Source: Xanthomonas sp. SI
GTDB lineage: Bacteria; Pseudomonadota; Gammaproteobacteria; Xanthomonadales; Xanthomonadaceae
Length of the DNA: 64,000 nt
Reading direction: 5' to 3'
NCBI RefSeq assembly: GCF_014236855.1
Contig: NZ_CP051261.1
Location: 1,054,001 to 1,118,000, forward strand
Below, one piece after another: positions 1-8,826 of the stretch. A program made the position numbers and the translations under genes. The number at the start of each line of letters is the position of its first letter. Positions within the stretch are counted from its first letter, which is position 1. The notes under the pieces are model-generated. The model ran no database searches. It was not told the DNA's origin and worked only from the letters and a program-made list of their open reading frames with translations.

Positions 1-47
1 GGCCATGCCTCTGCTGGACGCGGATGCTCCAGGCACGATCGAGCGTT

Positions 48-71
48 TGTAGGAGCGGCTTCAGCCGCGAC
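48..71 (+). repeat. GTAG-type REP element, single copy
   Basis: One copy of the palindromic element with core TGTAGGAGCGGCTTCAGCCG. It recurs at 17124, 37616 and 54196, and as G/C-swapped variants at 48109 and 54250. GTAG-headed palindromes of this kind are known as REP sequences in Stenotrophomonas and Xanthomonas. The rest of bases 1-254 holds no gene I can support; the short reading frames there are repeat-derived or antisense. Confidence 0.7.
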
Positions 72-254
72 CTGAGCCATCAGCGACTGGGGATCGTTCC
101 GCAGCATGGCGCGAGACTGGTTGGCGCGATACGAGGTAGCCATGAACCATCGGTCGCGCCAGGTTTTGCCGGCAATGTCTGTTGCGACCGACGTCACTCC
201 TCCATTGCTCCGCTACACGCTCCGCTGGCGCTAAACAGCTGAAGTGGGCCTGCG

Positions 255-2270
255 TTATTGGGCCTCGGCCGGCGCCTCGCCCTCGCTGCGCACCAGCAAT
301 ACCGGCACATCCGACGGGCGATGCATGTCCTTGCGGGTGGGCAGCGTGTGCAGCGCGTCGGTGACCGCGTTGAGTGCGGGATCGGCGCCGCGCAGCGGGC
401 GCCACAGGCCGATCAGGTTGAAGTGGCGTTCGTAGCGCAGGCTCTGCGCGCTGCCCAGCCACAGCGGCACGTTGCCCGGTTGCAGCCGCGCCGGAGCCGG
501 CCACAGGCGCAAGGCATACAGTTCGCCGGGGCGCGGGCCGCGGCGCAGCATCAGCAGCGATTCCACCCGGGTGTCCAGCGTCGCCGGCAGCACCGGGACG
601 CGTTCGGCCTGGGTCTTGTAGTCGAGCAACTGCAGCGCCTGCTGCCAGCCGGCCTGCGGCTGCACGCGCCAGCCGGCGGCTTCGAGCTGGCGCTGCAGCG
701 GCGCCAGCGGTCCGGCCACCTGCAGGTCCAGCGGCCAGCGCTGGTCGTCGTCGAACTCGTTGCGCCGCGACGGCAGCAGCCGCCACTCGTCCTGCCACCA
801 CGCGCTGGCGGTCAGGTCCATCAGCACCGGCGGCGGCGGCTCGAACTTGGCCAGCTTGCGTTCCAGATCGCGCGGCGCGTACCACAGCGCCGCGGCCACG
901 AAGCCGCCGTAGAACAGCCAGGCCAGCGGCTTCATCCAGAACGCGCGGTTGAAGCGGCGGCGGTAGGCGATGCCCAGAACCAGCAGCCAGAAGATGCCGA
1001 ACAGCATGCCGCCGACCACGTCGCTGAGCCAATGCGCGCCCAGGTACAGGCGGGCGAAGCCGATCAGGGTCACCACCACGCCCGACAGCAGGTACGGCCA
1101 CACCCGCGAGCGCCCGGGCAGTTCGCGCGCGATCAGCACGGCGAAGAAGCCGAAGCTGATCGTGGCCATGGTCACCGCCACCGAGGGAAAGCCGAAGCCG
1201 CTGCTGGCGGCCGGCGGGCGCACCACGTGCACGGTGGTGCCGAGCAGCTTGGTCAGGGCCAGGCCGAAGGCCAGTGCCGCCAGCCAGTGCGCCGCGGCCA
1301 TCCAGCGCTGGCGCCAGATCAGGTAGACCAGGCCCAGCGTGGTGGCCGGCACCAATACCTGCCAGTCGCCGAGCGAGGCCAGCGCGGTCATCGGGTAGTC
1401 GGCCAGCGGATTGCGCAGCGCCAGCATCAGGTCGTGCACCGCCAGGTCCAGCCGCAGCGGCTCGCCGTGGCCGACCACCACCATCAGCAGCGCGAACCAA
1501 CCCCAGCCCAGCGCCAGCAGCATCACCGCCAGCATCGCCAGCGGCACCGACTCGCGCCGTTGCGGGTCGAACACCGCGACCGAGTAGCGGCCCAGCACCG
1601 GGTGCCGGCGCGACCAGTCCAGGCCGCGCGCCAGCAGCGCATCCATGTGCCCGGCCGACCAGCGATAGCCGTACAGCACGATCGCCCAGACCAGGCCCAG
1701 CGCCAGCACCAGCAGGCCCAGCACCAGGAACAGGCGCCCGGCGACCGCGGCCACCGCGTCGTAGGCCTGGCCGAGCAGCCAGCCCGGGCCCAGGAACAGC
1801 AGCGCCCAGGTCACCGCGGCGACGCCGCTGGCGACGAAGTAGCGGCGCAGCGGCATCTTCATCATCCCCGCCACGGCCGGCACGAACGGGCGGATCGCGC
1901 CGACGTAGCGCGCCACCAGGATGCTCTTGAAGGCATTGCGGCGGAACATCGCCTCGCCGCGATCCAGCAGCTGCGGATAGCGCCGGAACGGCCAGTAGTT
2001 GCGCAGCTGGTGGCCCCAGCGATGGCCGACCCAGTAGCTGAGCGCGTCGCCGGCCAGCGCGCCGAGGGCGGCGCTGACCACGGCGTACGGGCCGGAGATC
2101 TGGCCCAGCCCGATCAGCACCCCGATCGCGAACAGCAACGGCAGCGCCGGCACGATGGTGCCCAGCACGATGACCGCGTCGCAGAACGCGATCGCGAAGA
2201 TGACCGCGCCGGCCAGGATGGGATGCGTTGCGACCCACTCCAGCGTGGCGTCGATCCATGATGCATTCAT
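255..2270 (-). CDS. DedA / PAP2 phosphatase / LssY C-terminal fusion membrane protein
   Basis: A 671-residue multi-pass inner-membrane protein. Residues about 1-220 form a DedA (SNARE-associated, undecaprenyl-phosphate/lipid translocase type) domain, including GAIRPFVPAVAG. Residues about 230-430 resemble a PAP2 lipid phosphatase, and the soluble remainder matches the LssY C-terminal type. In the PAP2 part the RP of motif 1 and the HWLSD of motif 3 are present, but the usual PSGH of motif 2 reads PSVA. The catalytic-cycle histidine of motif 2 therefore seems missing, and phosphatase activity is uncertain. The start MNASWID was chosen because the DedA domain begins directly after it; the open frame continues upstream only through the oppositely oriented kinase gene. 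The gene is divergent from that kinase, with 48 bp between them. A role in lipid carrier recycling is inferred from family knowledge. Confidence 0.88.
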   Translation of the reverse strand: MNASWIDATLEWVATHPILAGAVIFAIAFCDAVIVLGTIVPALPLLFAIGVLIGLGQISGPYAVVSAALGALAGDALSYWVGHRWGHQLRNYWPFRRYPQLLDRGEAMFRRNAFKSILVARYVGAIRPFVPAVAGMMKMPLRRYFVASGVAAVTWALLFLGPGWLLGQAYDAVAAVAGRLFLVLGLLVLALGLVWAIVLYGYRWSAGHMDALLARGLDWSRRHPVLGRYSVAVFDPQRRESVPLAMLAVMLLALGWGWFALLMVVVGHGEPLRLDLAVHDLMLALRNPLADYPMTALASLGDWQVLVPATTLGLVYLIWRQRWMAAAHWLAALAFGLALTKLLGTTVHVVRPPAASSGFGFPSVAVTMATISFGFFAVLIARELPGRSRVWPYLLSGVVVTLIGFARLYLGAHWLSDVVGGMLFGIFWLLVLGIAYRRRFNRAFWMKPLAWLFYGGFVAAALWYAPRDLERKLAKFEPPPPVLMDLTASAWWQDEWRLLPSRRNEFDDDQRWPLDLQVAGPLAPLQRQLEAAGWRVQPQAGWQQALQLLDYKTQAERVPVLPATLDTRVESLLMLRRGPRPGELYALRLWPAPARLQPGNVPLWLGSAQSLRYERHFNLIGLWRPLRGADPALNAVTDALHTLPTRKDMHRPSDVPVLLVRSEGEAPAEAQ

Positions 2271-2318
2271 GGGGGGATTATAAGTGGGCGCGCATGGCGT
2301 TCCGCTTAAACTGCCGCG

Positions 2319-2993
2319 ATGACACGCGCGCCGGCCGCTTCCACCCAGATCCTCAAGTCCGACAGCTTCGGACGCATCCTGCTGGTACGCGAGGCCGACG
2401 GCCACGGCGAGCGCGTGTTCGTGCGCCGCGACCTGACCGCCGCGCCATGGTGGCTGCGCCTGCCGGCCTGGTGGCTGGCGCGGCGCGAGGCGCGGGCGCT
2501 GCAGCAGTTGTCGGGCATGGCGGCGACGCCGCAGCTGCGCGGCTGGGACGGCACCTTCCTGGACCGCAGCTACCTGGCCGGCGACGCGATGTACCAGCGT
2601 CCGCCGCGCGGCGACCTGGCCTACTTCCGCGCCGCCCGGCGCCTGCTGCAGCAGGTGCACCGGCGCGGCGTGGCGCACAACGATCTGGCCAAGGAAGCGA
2701 ATTGGCTGGTACTGGAGGACGGCAGTCCGGCGCTGATCGACTTCCAGCTGGCGGTGCGCGGCGCGCCGCGTTCGCGCTGGATGCGGTTGCTGGCGCGCGA
2801 GGACCTGCGCCACCTGCTCAAGCACAAGCGCATGTACTGCCGGCAGGCGCTGACCCCGGTCGAACTGCGCCTGCTCAAGCGCCACTCCTGGGTGCGCGAA
2901 CTGTGGTTCGCCACCGGCAAGCCGGTCTACCGCTTCGTGACCCGGCGCATTCTGAAGTGGGAAGACAACGAGGGGCAGGGGCCGAAGCCCTGA
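2319..2993 (+). CDS. RIO-like / lipopolysaccharide-kinase-type small protein kinase
   Basis: A 224-residue soluble protein with a minimal kinase fold. HNDLAKEAN (about residue 125) matches the catalytic loop HxDLxxxN. LIDFQLA (about residue 145) sits where DFG binds magnesium. A recognisable glycine-rich loop and a strong N-lobe lysine are less clear, as in RIO1 and Kdo/heptose-kinase-like families. Phosphotransfer to a protein or to lipid A core sugar is possible; the target cannot be decided from sequence. The gene is divergent from the DedA fusion gene and is followed at once by a heptamer repeat element. It probably makes a single-gene transcript. Confidence 0.75.
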   Translation: MTRAPAASTQILKSDSFGRILLVREADGHGERVFVRRDLTAAPWWLRLPAWWLARREARALQQLSGMAATPQLRGWDGTFLDRSYLAGDAMYQRPPRGDLAYFRAARRLLQQVHRRGVAHNDLAKEANWLVLEDGSPALIDFQLAVRGAPRSRWMRLLAREDLRHLLKHKRMYCRQALTPVELRLLKRHSWVRELWFATGKPVYRFVTRRILKWEDNEGQGPKP

Positions 2994-2999
2994 GAGGCC

Positions 3000-3118
3000 G
3001 GGATTCGGGATTGGGGATTCGGGATTGGTAAGGCGCATGGCTGTGTCTGGGGCTGTCCTGGCGGGGACGACAAAGGCGCTAAGCTGCGGCGAATCTCCAA
3101 TCCCGAATCCCCAATCCC
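3000..3118. repeat. Inverted heptamer-repeat element
   Basis: Tandem heptamers of the form GGGATTCG/GGGATTGG run from 3000 to 3028. The same motif appears in inverted form (CGAATCCCCAATCCC type) from 3091 to 3118. About 60 bp lie between. The inverted copy ends at the start codon of the SDR gene, so the element supplies that gene's leader. It belongs to the family also seen at 26200, 27876, 28671, 35979, 44585, 48057 and 50919. Confidence 0.85.
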
Positions 3119-3934
3119 ATGACGTTGCAAGGCAAAACCCTGTTCATCACCGGCGCCTCGCGCGGGATCGGTCTGGCGATCGCGCTGCGTGCGGCGCGCG
3201 ACGGCGCCAATATGGCGATCGCGGCCAAGTCGGCGGTGCCCAATCCGAAGTTGCCCGGCACCATCCACAGCGCCGCGGCGGCGGTCGAGGCGGCCGGCGG
3301 CCGCGCGCTGGCGCTGAAGTGCGATATCCGCGAGGAGGAGCAGGTGCGCGCGGCGGTGGCGGCGACGGTCGATGCGTTCGGCGGCATCGACATCCTGGTC
3401 AACAACGCCAGCGCGATCTGGCTGCGCGGCGCGCTGGACACGCCGATGAAACGTTTCGACCTGATGCAGCAGGTCAATGCGCGCGGCAGTTTCCTGTGCG
3501 CGCAGGCCTGTCTGCCGCACCTGCTGCGCAGCGCCAATCCGCACATCCTGACCCTGGCGCCGCCGCCGTCGCTGGATCCGAAATGGTGGGCGCCGCATAC
3601 CGGCTACACGCTGGCGAAGATGGGCATGAGCTTCGTGACCCTGGGCCTGGCCGGCGAATTCGGCCCGCAGGGCGTGGCGGTCAATGCGCTGTGGCCGCGC
3701 ACGCTGATTGCCACCGAAGCGCTGAACATGATCCCGGGCGTCGATGCGGGCAACGGCCGGCGTCCGGAGATCATGGCCGATGCGGCGCATGCGGTGCTGA
3801 CGCGCACCGCGGCCGGGTTCCATGGGCAGTTCCTGATCGACGACGAGGTGTTGGCCGCGGCCGGGGTGATCGACCTGTCCGGCTACGCGCTGGATCCGGC
3901 GCAGCCGTTGTTGCCGGATCTGTTCCTGGATTGA
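3119..3934 (+). CDS. Short-chain dehydrogenase (HSDL2-like SDR)
   Basis: A 271-residue NAD(P)-dependent oxidoreductase of the classical SDR fold. TGASRGIG (residues 11-18) is the cofactor-binding glycine motif and NNAS (about 99-102) the structural motif. The catalytic Tyr-x3-Lys is seen as YTLAK (about 162-166), with a serine about 12 residues before it in APPPS. The long insertion after the first beta-alpha unit (NPKLPGTIHSAA) is typical of hydroxysteroid-dehydrogenase-like protein 2 relatives. The substrate is unknown; lipid or fatty-acyl alcohols are the usual guess for this subgroup. The ATG at 3119 follows directly on the repeat element, and no strong Shine-Dalgarno is visible. Confidence 0.85.
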   Translation: MTLQGKTLFITGASRGIGLAIALRAARDGANMAIAAKSAVPNPKLPGTIHSAAAAVEAAGGRALALKCDIREEEQVRAAVAATVDAFGGIDILVNNASAIWLRGALDTPMKRFDLMQQVNARGSFLCAQACLPHLLRSANPHILTLAPPPSLDPKWWAPHTGYTLAKMGMSFVTLGLAGEFGPQGVAVNALWPRTLIATEALNMIPGVDAGNGRRPEIMADAAHAVLTRTAAGFHGQFLIDDEVLAAAGVIDLSGYALDPAQPLLPDLFLD

Positions 3935-4252
3935 GCGGGGCAGGCGCCGGCCGGTGCAGCGACAGTGCGTCCGTCGCGCCGCTGGCTGCAGGAGGGGCTT
4001 CAGCTCCGAACTTGACCGCAGACTGGAAACTTTCATGGATCGCGGCAGGGCTGATTTCTCTGCAGGATGTGCGGCCGAGGATTGGGCGCAACGTGGAGGT
4101 TTGATGCGGAGGCGCAGCGGTCTTCTGGATCGTCGGCCATCTCCACACAGCGGCGATTTTCAGTGGCAATGGCGCAAATTTAATAACTATGGGTGAATTA
4201 AATATTTCACCATTGCCCGCTATGCTTTCCGACCTTTCGCCGATCCTCGCTC
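3935..4252. other. Gene-free interval with degenerate REP
   Basis: About 318 bp without a credible gene. It holds one degenerate REP copy near 3991-4013 (GCAGGAGGGGCTTCAGCTCC). The right end is an AT-rich stretch (4177-4206) that probably contains the promoter and operator of the ROK regulator. Reading frames crossing it are short and lack family similarity. Confidence 0.6.
4192..4211. promoter_or_regulatory. Imperfect palindrome upstream of ROK regulator
   Basis: GGTGAATTAAATATTTCACC has six-base inverted arms (GGTGAA/TTCACC) in an otherwise GC-rich neighbourhood, 41 bp before the ROK start. ROK repressors commonly autoregulate through such palindromes. The assignment is inference from position and symmetry only. 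Confidence 0.45.
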
Positions 4253-5413
4253 ATGCCCGCTCCCGTCGCCGTCTCGCTGCCGCGCGCTTCCCGTTCCGTC
4301 CATGCCACGCATGCCGATCTGAGCGACAACGAGCGGCGCATGCTCGACAGCCTGCGCCTGTTCGGCACCGTCACCCGCGCCGATCTCAGCCGCATCACCG
4401 GATTGACCGTGCAATCGGCGGTGCGCCTGATCGATGGCCTGGCCGAGCGCGGGCTGGTGCTGATCGGCGCCTCGCTGGCGCATGGCGGCCGCGGCAAGCC
4501 GGGTGCGGCGATCGCGCTCAATCCCGCGCACGGCCATACCGTCGGCTACTCGATCGCCACCGACGCGCTGTCGCTGGCGCTGCTGGATTTCAGCGGCCAG
4601 GTCCGCGCCACCGCCGAGCACCGATTGCGTTCGACCGAGCCGGCGGCCTTGCTGGCGCAGTTGCGCGAGGCCGACGCGGCGCTGCTGGCCGCGGCTGGGC
4701 GCGGACTTGGGCCTCGGCTGGGCGCGGGCGTGGCGATGACCGGGTTCTTCGTCGATGGCGCCGAGCGCATGAATCCGCCCGATCCGCTGCGCGCGTTGGG
4801 CGAGCTGTCGATCGGCGACTGGCTGGCCGACGCGCTGGGCCTGCCGGTGTGGGTGGACAACGACGGCAGTGTCGCCGCGGTCGGCGAAAGCCTGCTCGGG
4901 GTCGGCCGCCAGTACCGCGATTTCGCCTATCTGTATTTCAGCTACGGTCTCGGCGGCGGCGTGGTGATCGACGGCGCCGTCCTGCGCGGTGCGCACGGCA
5001 ATGCCGGCGAGTTCGCCGGCATGCTGCCGGGGCCGGGCCTGGAGCGCGGCACGCTGGAACTGCTGCGGCAGATGTTGATCGAGGATGGGGTGATGCTGGC
5101 CGACGTCAGCGCGCTGGTGGCGGCCTACGATCCGTCCTGGCCGACGATCGAGCGCTGGATCGCGCGCGCGGTGCCGGGCCTGTCGCTGATCGTCTCGGCG
5201 ATCAGCGCCGTATTCGATCCGCAGGCGGTGGTGTTCGGCGGGCGCCTGCCGCGCGATCTGGCGCTGCGCCTGATCCCGCAGCTGCGCGTCGACAACCAGC
5301 CGCGGCGCGGCCAGGCGCGGCCATTGCCGGTGCTGCTGCCGGCCGCGGCGATGGCCGACGCCAGTGCGGTTGGCGCGGCCACGCTGCCGTTGAAGGCCTG
5401 CTACTTCCGCTGA
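4253..5413 (+). CDS. ROK-family transcriptional regulator
   Basis: A 386-residue protein with an N-terminal winged-helix DNA-binding region. Residues about 25-80 include VTRADLSRITGLTVQSAVRL, a MarR/ROK-type helix-turn-helix. A ROK sugar-kinase-like domain follows. The ROK signature appears as GAHGNAGEFAGM, but the CxCGxxGC zinc motif of kinases such as NagK/Mlc is absent (PGPGLERGTLE lies at that site), which suggests a regulator rather than an enzyme. The ligand is probably a sugar or sugar phosphate, which I cannot name. No sugar-utilisation gene is adjacent: glyoxalase I follows 165 bp later. The palindrome at 4192-4211 is the likely autoregulatory operator. Confidence 0.85.
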   Translation: MPAPVAVSLPRASRSVHATHADLSDNERRMLDSLRLFGTVTRADLSRITGLTVQSAVRLIDGLAERGLVLIGASLAHGGRGKPGAAIALNPAHGHTVGYSIATDALSLALLDFSGQVRATAEHRLRSTEPAALLAQLREADAALLAAAGRGLGPRLGAGVAMTGFFVDGAERMNPPDPLRALGELSIGDWLADALGLPVWVDNDGSVAAVGESLLGVGRQYRDFAYLYFSYGLGGGVVIDGAVLRGAHGNAGEFAGMLPGPGLERGTLELLRQMLIEDGVMLADVSALVAAYDPSWPTIERWIARAVPGLSLIVSAISAVFDPQAVVFGGRLPRDLALRLIPQLRVDNQPRRGQARPLPVLLPAAAMADASAVGAATLPLKACYFR

Positions 5414-5578
5414 AAGGCGTGTGCACGGCGTCCGTGCCGGCGGCTTGCCCGCGCCTGCACGCCGCGGGCGCTACCCTATGCGCCTGTGCAAGGACTTCGC
5501 TGTCGCGCCCCGTGTGGCGGCAGCGGCCGCAAATCGTGGCGGTCCTGCCCGTTTCCCCCATCCATTGGAGTTGTCGCG

Positions 5579-6001
5579 ATGAAATACCTGCATGCCATGA
5601 TCCGCGTCCACGATCTGCAGAAGACCAGCAAATTCTTCACCGAAGGCCTTGGCCTGAGCGAGACCCGGCGCATCGAGAACGAAGCCGGCAAGTTCACCCT
5701 GGTGTACTTCGGCGCGCCGCAGAACCCGGAGGCCGAAGTCGAGCTGACCTACAACTGGGGCTCGGACGAGGACTACGGCAGCGCCCGCAACTTCGGCCAT
5801 CTGGCGTTCGAGGTCGACGACATCTATGCGCTGTGCGCGCATCTGCAGGCTCAGGGCATCGTCATCAACCGCCCGCCGCGCGACGGGCGCATGGCCTTCG
5901 TGCGCAGCCCGGACCTGATCTCGATCGAGCTGCTGCAGAAGGGTGAGGCGCTGGCCCCGGCCGAGCCGTGGGCATCGATGCCCAATACCGGCGTGTGGTG
6001 A
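5579..6001 (+). CDS. gloA: Lactoylglutathione lyase (glyoxalase I)
   Basis: A 140-residue VOC-fold metalloenzyme that converts the methylglyoxal-glutathione hemithioacetal to S-lactoylglutathione in the cytoplasm. The ligand pattern of bacterial GlxI is visible: His5 (LHAMIRV), Glu in VELTYNWG (about residue 56), His in FGHLAFEVDD (about residue 74) and Glu in SIELLQKG (about residue 122). KTSKFFTEGLGL matches the conserved N-terminal helix. The start MKYLHAMI was chosen over an in-frame upstream codon because it fits the family length and follows a GGAG-containing leader. It is convergent with the potassium channel gene, 4 bp away. Confidence 0.93.
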   Translation: MKYLHAMIRVHDLQKTSKFFTEGLGLSETRRIENEAGKFTLVYFGAPQNPEAEVELTYNWGSDEDYGSARNFGHLAFEVDDIYALCAHLQAQGIVINRPPRDGRMAFVRSPDLISIELLQKGEALAPAEPWASMPNTGVW

Positions 6002-6005
6002 GGGC

Positions 6006-6875
6006 TCAGGGCGCGGTATCGGGCAACACCTGGCCGCAGCCCCGGCAATAGCCGGCGCTGCGGTCATGGCCTTGCAGGCCGCAGCGCGCGCAGCTGCGTT
6101 GATCCGGCGCGCGGTTGCGGTCGACGTCGCGCAGGCTGTTGGCCAACTCGGCGGTATAGATGCCGGTGGGCACGGCGATGATGCTGTAGCCGATCAGGAT
6201 CAGCACCGAGGTGATGGCGCGGCCCAGCGGCGTGAGCGGCGCGATGTCGCCGAAACCGACCGTGGCCATGGTCACGACCGCCCAGTACATGGCGGTGGGG
6301 ATGCTGGTGAAGCCGTTGGCCGGCCCTTCCACCACGTACATCAGCGCACCGAAGATCACCACCAGGGTGATCACGGTGAACAGGAACACGAACACCTTGC
6401 GCCGGCTGCGCCATAGCGCGTCGACCAGCAGGCTGCTTTCCTCCACGTAGCGGGTCAGCTTGAGGATGCGGAACAGCCGCAGCACCCGCAGCACGCGCAC
6501 CACCAAGAGCGTCTGCGCGCCGGGCAGCAGGAACGAGATGTAGGTGGGCAGGGTCGAGAGCAGATCGATCACGCCCCAGAAGCTCAGCGCATAGCGCAGC
6601 GGCCGCTTCACCGTCATCAGTCGCAACGCGTACTCGGCAGTGAACAGCGCAGTGAACGCCCATTCCAGCACGTACATGGAGCCGGCGTAGCGCGCATGCA
6701 GCGCCGGCACGCTGTCGGCCATGATCACCGCGACGCTGGCCACGATCGCCGCGACCAGCAGCAGATCGAAATTGCGCGAAGGCCGGGTGTCGTGCCGATA
6801 GATGATGTCGAACCAGCGCCGCCGCCAGCCGTGCTCGGTCGCCGGGGCGAGTTGGGGATCCAGGAAAAGTCGCAT
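6006..6875 (-). CDS. Voltage-gated-type potassium channel with C-terminal zinc ribbon
   Basis: A 289-residue six-helix ion channel. The selectivity filter TVGFGD (about residue 186) is preceded by a pore helix (AMYWAVVTMA), and an arginine-rich S4-like helix is seen in VVRVLRVLRLFRILKLTRYV. This is the Kch/KvAP-type voltage-sensor architecture. After the last helix the cytoplasmic tail carries two paired cysteines, CARC and CRGC, about 17 residues apart, which looks like a small zinc ribbon. The tail could gate the channel or bind a partner; that is inference. It is convergent with gloA and divergent from argD. Confidence 0.88.
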   Translation of the reverse strand: MRLFLDPQLAPATEHGWRRRWFDIIYRHDTRPSRNFDLLLVAAIVASVAVIMADSVPALHARYAGSMYVLEWAFTALFTAEYALRLMTVKRPLRYALSFWGVIDLLSTLPTYISFLLPGAQTLLVVRVLRVLRLFRILKLTRYVEESSLLVDALWRSRRKVFVFLFTVITLVVIFGALMYVVEGPANGFTSIPTAMYWAVVTMATVGFGDIAPLTPLGRAITSVLILIGYSIIAVPTGIYTAELANSLRDVDRNRAPDQRSCARCGLQGHDRSAGYCRGCGQVLPDTAP

Positions 6876-7117
6876 CCGCGCATGCTAACCCGGCCCTGTT
6901 CCGGCGGGCGCGTGCTTGCGCGCGCTGGCGAAGCACCTGGGGCGTCTGCCGAGTGTCGCCCCCAATCAATCCTGCTGCGGCTGGTAGTGCGCTGGTGGAT
7001 TCGTGTTCCTGGCCGTGCGCCGCCGCGGCGGCTGCGCGCGTGGGTCCGTTCGCGCCGGCCGCCACGCCGCGCAGCGGTCTTATACTCGTGTGCTGTCTCC
7101 CCCCAGGAATCCTTTCG

Positions 7118-8350
7118 ATGACCGCTTCCTCCGCCGCGGATCTGATGGCCCTCGGCCAGCACTACTACCTGCCGATCTACCGTCCGCGCCAACTGGTGCT
7201 GGAGCGCGGCCAGGGCGCCAAGGTGTGGGACAGCGAAGGCCGCGACTACATCGACCTGTCCGCCGGCATCGCGGTGTGCGGGCTCGGCCACAACGATCCG
7301 GACCTGACCGCGGCGCTGCTCGAGCAGGCCGGCAAGCTGTGGCACACCAGCAACGTGTTCTACAGCGAGCCGCCGCTGCGCCTGGCCGAGGAACTGGTCG
7401 CCGCGTCGCGCTTCGCGCAGCGGGTGTTCCTGTGCAATTCCGGCAGCGAGGCCAACGAGGCGGCGATCAAGCTGGTGCGCAAGTGGGCGGCCAGCCAGGG
7501 CCGCGCGCCGGACCGGCGGGTCATCGTCACCTTCCGCGGCAGCTTCCATGGCCGCACTCTGGCCGCGGTCACCGCCACCGCGCAGCCGAAGTACCAGGAA
7601 GGCTACGAGCCGCTGCCTGGCGGCTTCCGCTATGTGGATTTCAACGACATCGTGCAGCTGGAAACGGCGATGGCCGCCGGCGACGTGGCCGCGGTGATGC
7701 TGGAGCCGGTGCAGGGCGAGGGCGGGGTGATGCCTGCCGCGCCGGGCTTCCTGGCGCGGGTGCGCGCGCTGTGCGACCACCATGGCGCGTTGCTGCTGCT
7801 GGACGAGATCCAGTGCGGCATGGGCCGCACCGGCACGCTGTTCGCGCACTGGCAGGACGAGGTGACGCCGGACATCGTGACGCTGGCCAAGGCACTGGGC
7901 GGCGGTTTCCCGATCGGTGCGCTGCTGGCCGGACCGAAGGTGGCCGAGACGATGCAGTTCGGCGCGCATGGCAGTACGTTCGGCGGCAATCCGCTGGCCG
8001 CGGCGGTGGCGCGGGTGGCGCTGCGCAAGCTGGGGTCGGCGCCGATCGCGGCGAACGTGTCGCGGCAGGCGGCGGCGCTGCGGCACGGGTTGGCCGCGCT
8101 CAACGATGATTTCGCGCTGTTTTCGCAGGTGCGTGGGCGTGGCTTGATGCTGGGCGCGGTGCTGAATCAGGCGCATGCGGGGCAGGCTGGGGCGATCCTC
8201 GATCATGCCGCTGCGCAGGGGTTGTTGACGTTGCAGGCGGGGCCGGATGTGTTGCGCTTCTTGCCTTCGTTGAATATTACGGATCAGGAAGTGGCTGAGG
8301 GGTTGAAGCGGTTGCGGGCGGCGTTGCTGGCTTATGTCGGTAAGCGTTGA
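7118..8350 (+). CDS. argD: Acetylornithine aminotransferase (class III PLP enzyme)
   Basis: A 410-residue cytoplasmic aminotransferase that converts N-acetylglutamate semialdehyde to N-acetylornithine in arginine synthesis. It may also act on succinyl-diaminopimelate or ornithine. Landmarks are NSGSEANEAAIK (PLP phosphate binding), SFHGRTLA, LLLDEIQCGMGRTG and the Schiff-base lysine in TLAKALGGGFPIGA. The ATG at 7118 lies after an AGGA-type leader, and TATACT at 7081 could be its -10. It is monocistronic here. From about 8000 to the end the third codon position shifts from C/G to G/T, unlike the first two thirds, and the gene then runs straight into the repeat region. Confidence 0.88.
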   Translation: MTASSAADLMALGQHYYLPIYRPRQLVLERGQGAKVWDSEGRDYIDLSAGIAVCGLGHNDPDLTAALLEQAGKLWHTSNVFYSEPPLRLAEELVAASRFAQRVFLCNSGSEANEAAIKLVRKWAASQGRAPDRRVIVTFRGSFHGRTLAAVTATAQPKYQEGYEPLPGGFRYVDFNDIVQLETAMAAGDVAAVMLEPVQGEGGVMPAAPGFLARVRALCDHHGALLLLDEIQCGMGRTGTLFAHWQDEVTPDIVTLAKALGGGFPIGALLAGPKVAETMQFGAHGSTFGGNPLAAAVARVALRKLGSAPIAANVSRQAAALRHGLAALNDDFALFSQVRGRGLMLGAVLNQAHAGQAGAILDHAAAQGLLTLQAGPDVLRFLPSLNITDQEVAEGLKRLRAALLAYVGKR

Positions 8351-8390
8351 GGCGAATTGCTGTGTGGGTGTCGGTTGGCTTTTGATGCAA

Positions 8391-8763
<373 letters not shown>

Positions 8764-8826
8764 AATGGCCGCGAGCGTAGTGGCGGCTGCAGCGGACGCG
8801 GTTTCTGTCGGCGGTAGGCGCGTCGT

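Noticed and set aside
258..2261. Long open frame opposite the DedA/PAP2 gene, rich in Gln, His and Arg
   Set aside because: Composition is typical of the antisense of a GC-rich gene. No family motif; the minus-strand frame encodes clear domains.
2271..3038. N-terminal extension of the DedA fusion frame upstream of 2270
   Set aside because: It lies antisense to the kinase gene and has no membrane or domain character. MNASWID is the natural start.
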